Of a stretch of DNA of 64,000 nt, positions 60,110 through 64,000 are shown piece after piece; positions within the stretch are counted from its first letter, which is position 1; each line of letters starts with the position of its first letter. The stretch lies in NCBI RefSeq assembly GCF_000379065.1, contig NZ_KB900614.1:1138107-1202106 (forward strand). Reading direction: 5' to 3'. The translations under genes and the position numbers were made by a program. This DNA is from Salinispora mooreana. Lineage in GTDB: Bacteria > Actinomycetota > Actinomycetes > Mycobacteriales > Micromonosporaceae. The notes under the pieces were generated by a model. That model was not told the DNA's origin. It did no database searches and saw nothing but the letters and a program-made list of their open reading frames with translations.

Positions 60110-60211
60110 AGGTCCTCCAAGTCGGCAGTCGACGCCCAAGCGCCGCACATCGGTCAGGCTACCGCCGCGCGGCCGGCGGGCGATGCCCGACTTGGTCAAC
60201 GCTCGCAGCGG

Positions 60212-60589
60212 TCAGTCCACGTTCGGAGCGAAATCCTGACCGTAGGGGGCCTCCGCCAGCCGGACGACACCGATCACCACCATGACGGTCACCACGACCA
60301 TTGTCAGGAACAGGCCGGCCCAGGCCAGTCGCTCCCCTCGCCGCAGCCACGCCGCTCCGGTGAGGAATCCCCCGGAGAGGTACGCCTCACGACGCGCCTG
60401 CCGCGCCAACACGAGTGCCACGGTGGCCGGTACCACTCCCCCGAGGAACGGGCCGGTCAGGGCTCCGAACAGCCCGAGCGCGAAGACTGCCCGCGCCTTG
60501 GTCGACCGAACCGGATCCGGGTCCTGCGGGTGCCGGGACAGCCCCGGCACCCGCAGGACGAGCGGGGTAGGCCCGGAAGCGGTGCTCAT
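60212..60589 (-). CDS. Small DUF4190-like membrane protein, unknown function
   Basis: 125 residues, two hydrophobic segments (FALGLFGALTGPFLGGVVPA and LAWAGLFLTMVVVTVMVVIG) joined by RQARREAYLSGG, a loop typical of DUF4190. N-terminal 35 residues are polar. ATG 60589 has GGGGA upstream. It shares strand and likely transcript with the neighbouring membrane protein. No function can be named. Confidence 0.7.
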   Translation of the reverse strand: MSTASGPTPLVLRVPGLSRHPQDPDPVRSTKARAVFALGLFGALTGPFLGGVVPATVALVLARQARREAYLSGGFLTGAAWLRRGERLAWAGLFLTMVVVTVMVVIGVVRLAEAPYGQDFAPNVD

Positions 60590-60608
60590 GTCCCCATCAT
60601 GCCCGGCC

Positions 60609-60956
60609 CTAGTAGGAACAGACCTCGAGCCGGTTACCCAGCGGATCACGAAACCAGAACCAGGTCACTGGCTGGCCAGGGGCCTGGTTCAGCTCACCCA
60701 CCTCAGCCCCACGCTCGATCAGCCACTGACGGGCGGCGACGGCGTCGGGGGCGTGGAAGTTGAAACCGGACCACTCGCCCCCCTCCGGGTTGAGCAGGGT
60801 CACCGGCGGGCCCTCGGGGGCCTGGAGCACCACGATGTGCGAGGTGCGGAAGAGCTCGGGCCAGCCCAGGGTCTCCTGGTACCACCCAGCCACGGCATGC
60901 GGATCATCGACCTTGACGAAAACGGTGTCAACCTTGCGCAGCGGACTGTCGGACAT
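60609..60956 (-). CDS. VOC-family (glyoxalase/dioxygenase fold) protein
   Basis: 115 residues. Two beta-alpha-beta-beta-beta units: VDTVFVKVDDPHAVAGWYQE, LGWPELFRTSHIVVLQAPEG and FNFHAPDAVAARQWLIERGA, then FWFRDPLGNRLEVCSY. The last motif (DPLGN) and the Glu before the end are VOC hallmarks. Substrate unknown. ATG 60956 fits; the upstream start at 61013 lies in the rpoC terminator. Confidence 0.82.
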   Translation of the reverse strand: MSDSPLRKVDTVFVKVDDPHAVAGWYQETLGWPELFRTSHIVVLQAPEGPPVTLLNPEGGEWSGFNFHAPDAVAARQWLIERGAEVGELNQAPGQPVTWFWFRDPLGNRLEVCSY

Positions 60957-60996
60957 GCCGAGGACAGTAGCGTCCGGCACCGACACCGCCGGACAC

Positions 60997-61029
60997 GACG
61001 CGGCCCCCGGCATCGCCGGGGGCCGCGTC
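60997..61029. terminator. Terminator hairpin after rpoC
   Basis: A 15-bp perfect stem (60997-61011 with 61015-61029) with loop ATC starts 12 bases after the rpoC stop. No U-tract. It ends the rpoB-rpoC transcript. Confidence 0.72.
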
Positions 61030-61040
61030 GGTAGCCGTGT

Positions 61041-64000
<2,960 letters not shown>

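Overview
The window is a high-GC (around 70%) actinobacterial chromosome segment. Gene content and protein style point to Micromonosporaceae, possibly Salinispora or Micromonospora. The clues are the str/S10/spc/alpha operon order, GTG and TTG starts, a cvn conservon, an F420-type oxidoreductase and a DapC-like aminotransferase. The family placement is inference from remembered homologues, not a database search. Nearly all the DNA is coding. I found no tRNA, rRNA, CRISPR array, insertion sequence or phage gene.

Right half (35-64 kb), almost all on the minus strand, is the translation and transcription superlocus. Read in its own direction: rpoC (5' end outside the window), three small genes (VOC protein and two membrane proteins), str operon (rpsL-rpsG-fusA-tuf), S10 operon (rpsJ-rplC-rplD-rplW-rplB-rpsS-rplV-rpsC-rplP-rpmC-rpsQ), spc operon (rplN-rplX-rplE-rpsN-rpsH-rplF-rplR-rpsE-rpmD-rplO), an 883-base gap, secY-adk-map, a 590-base gap with a promoter, then infA-rpmJ-rpsM-rpsK-rpsD-rpoA-rplQ and truA. 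Several GC-rich perfect stem-loops sit between cistrons inside these operons. The rpsJ and rpsL leaders share an exact 20-base element.

Left end (0-4 kb): the start of glmS, dapC, glmM, and rplM-rpsI. In many actinobacteria rplM-rpsI-glmM follow truA closely. Here about 31 kb of metabolic and regulatory genes separates them.

That block holds five units. (1) Nitrate assimilation: narK on the minus strand, and nasA, an FAD/BFD electron-transfer protein, nirB, nirD and a HemD-winged-helix fusion on the plus strand, mostly joined by 4-base ATGA overlaps, with a GlnR-box-like array in front of nasA. A MazF/PemK-type toxin-antitoxin pair lies between narK and nasA. (2) A complete conservon (cvnA-B-C-D) with a nitrate-sensor-type histidine kinase, and a divergent lipoprotein binding protein. 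(3) A divergent uptake unit: binding protein and permease on the minus strand; ATPase, luciferase-like oxidoreductase and small cupin on the plus strand. Its substrate is unknown, and it is the best candidate here for an undescribed pathway. (4) A thiamine operon (thiE-thiO-thiS-thiG-tenI-like-thiD-thiC) behind a TPP riboswitch whose 3' strand runs into the thiE ribosome-binding site. (5) An aldo/keto reductase, an ABC-F ATPase and an RsmC-like methyltransferase just before truA.
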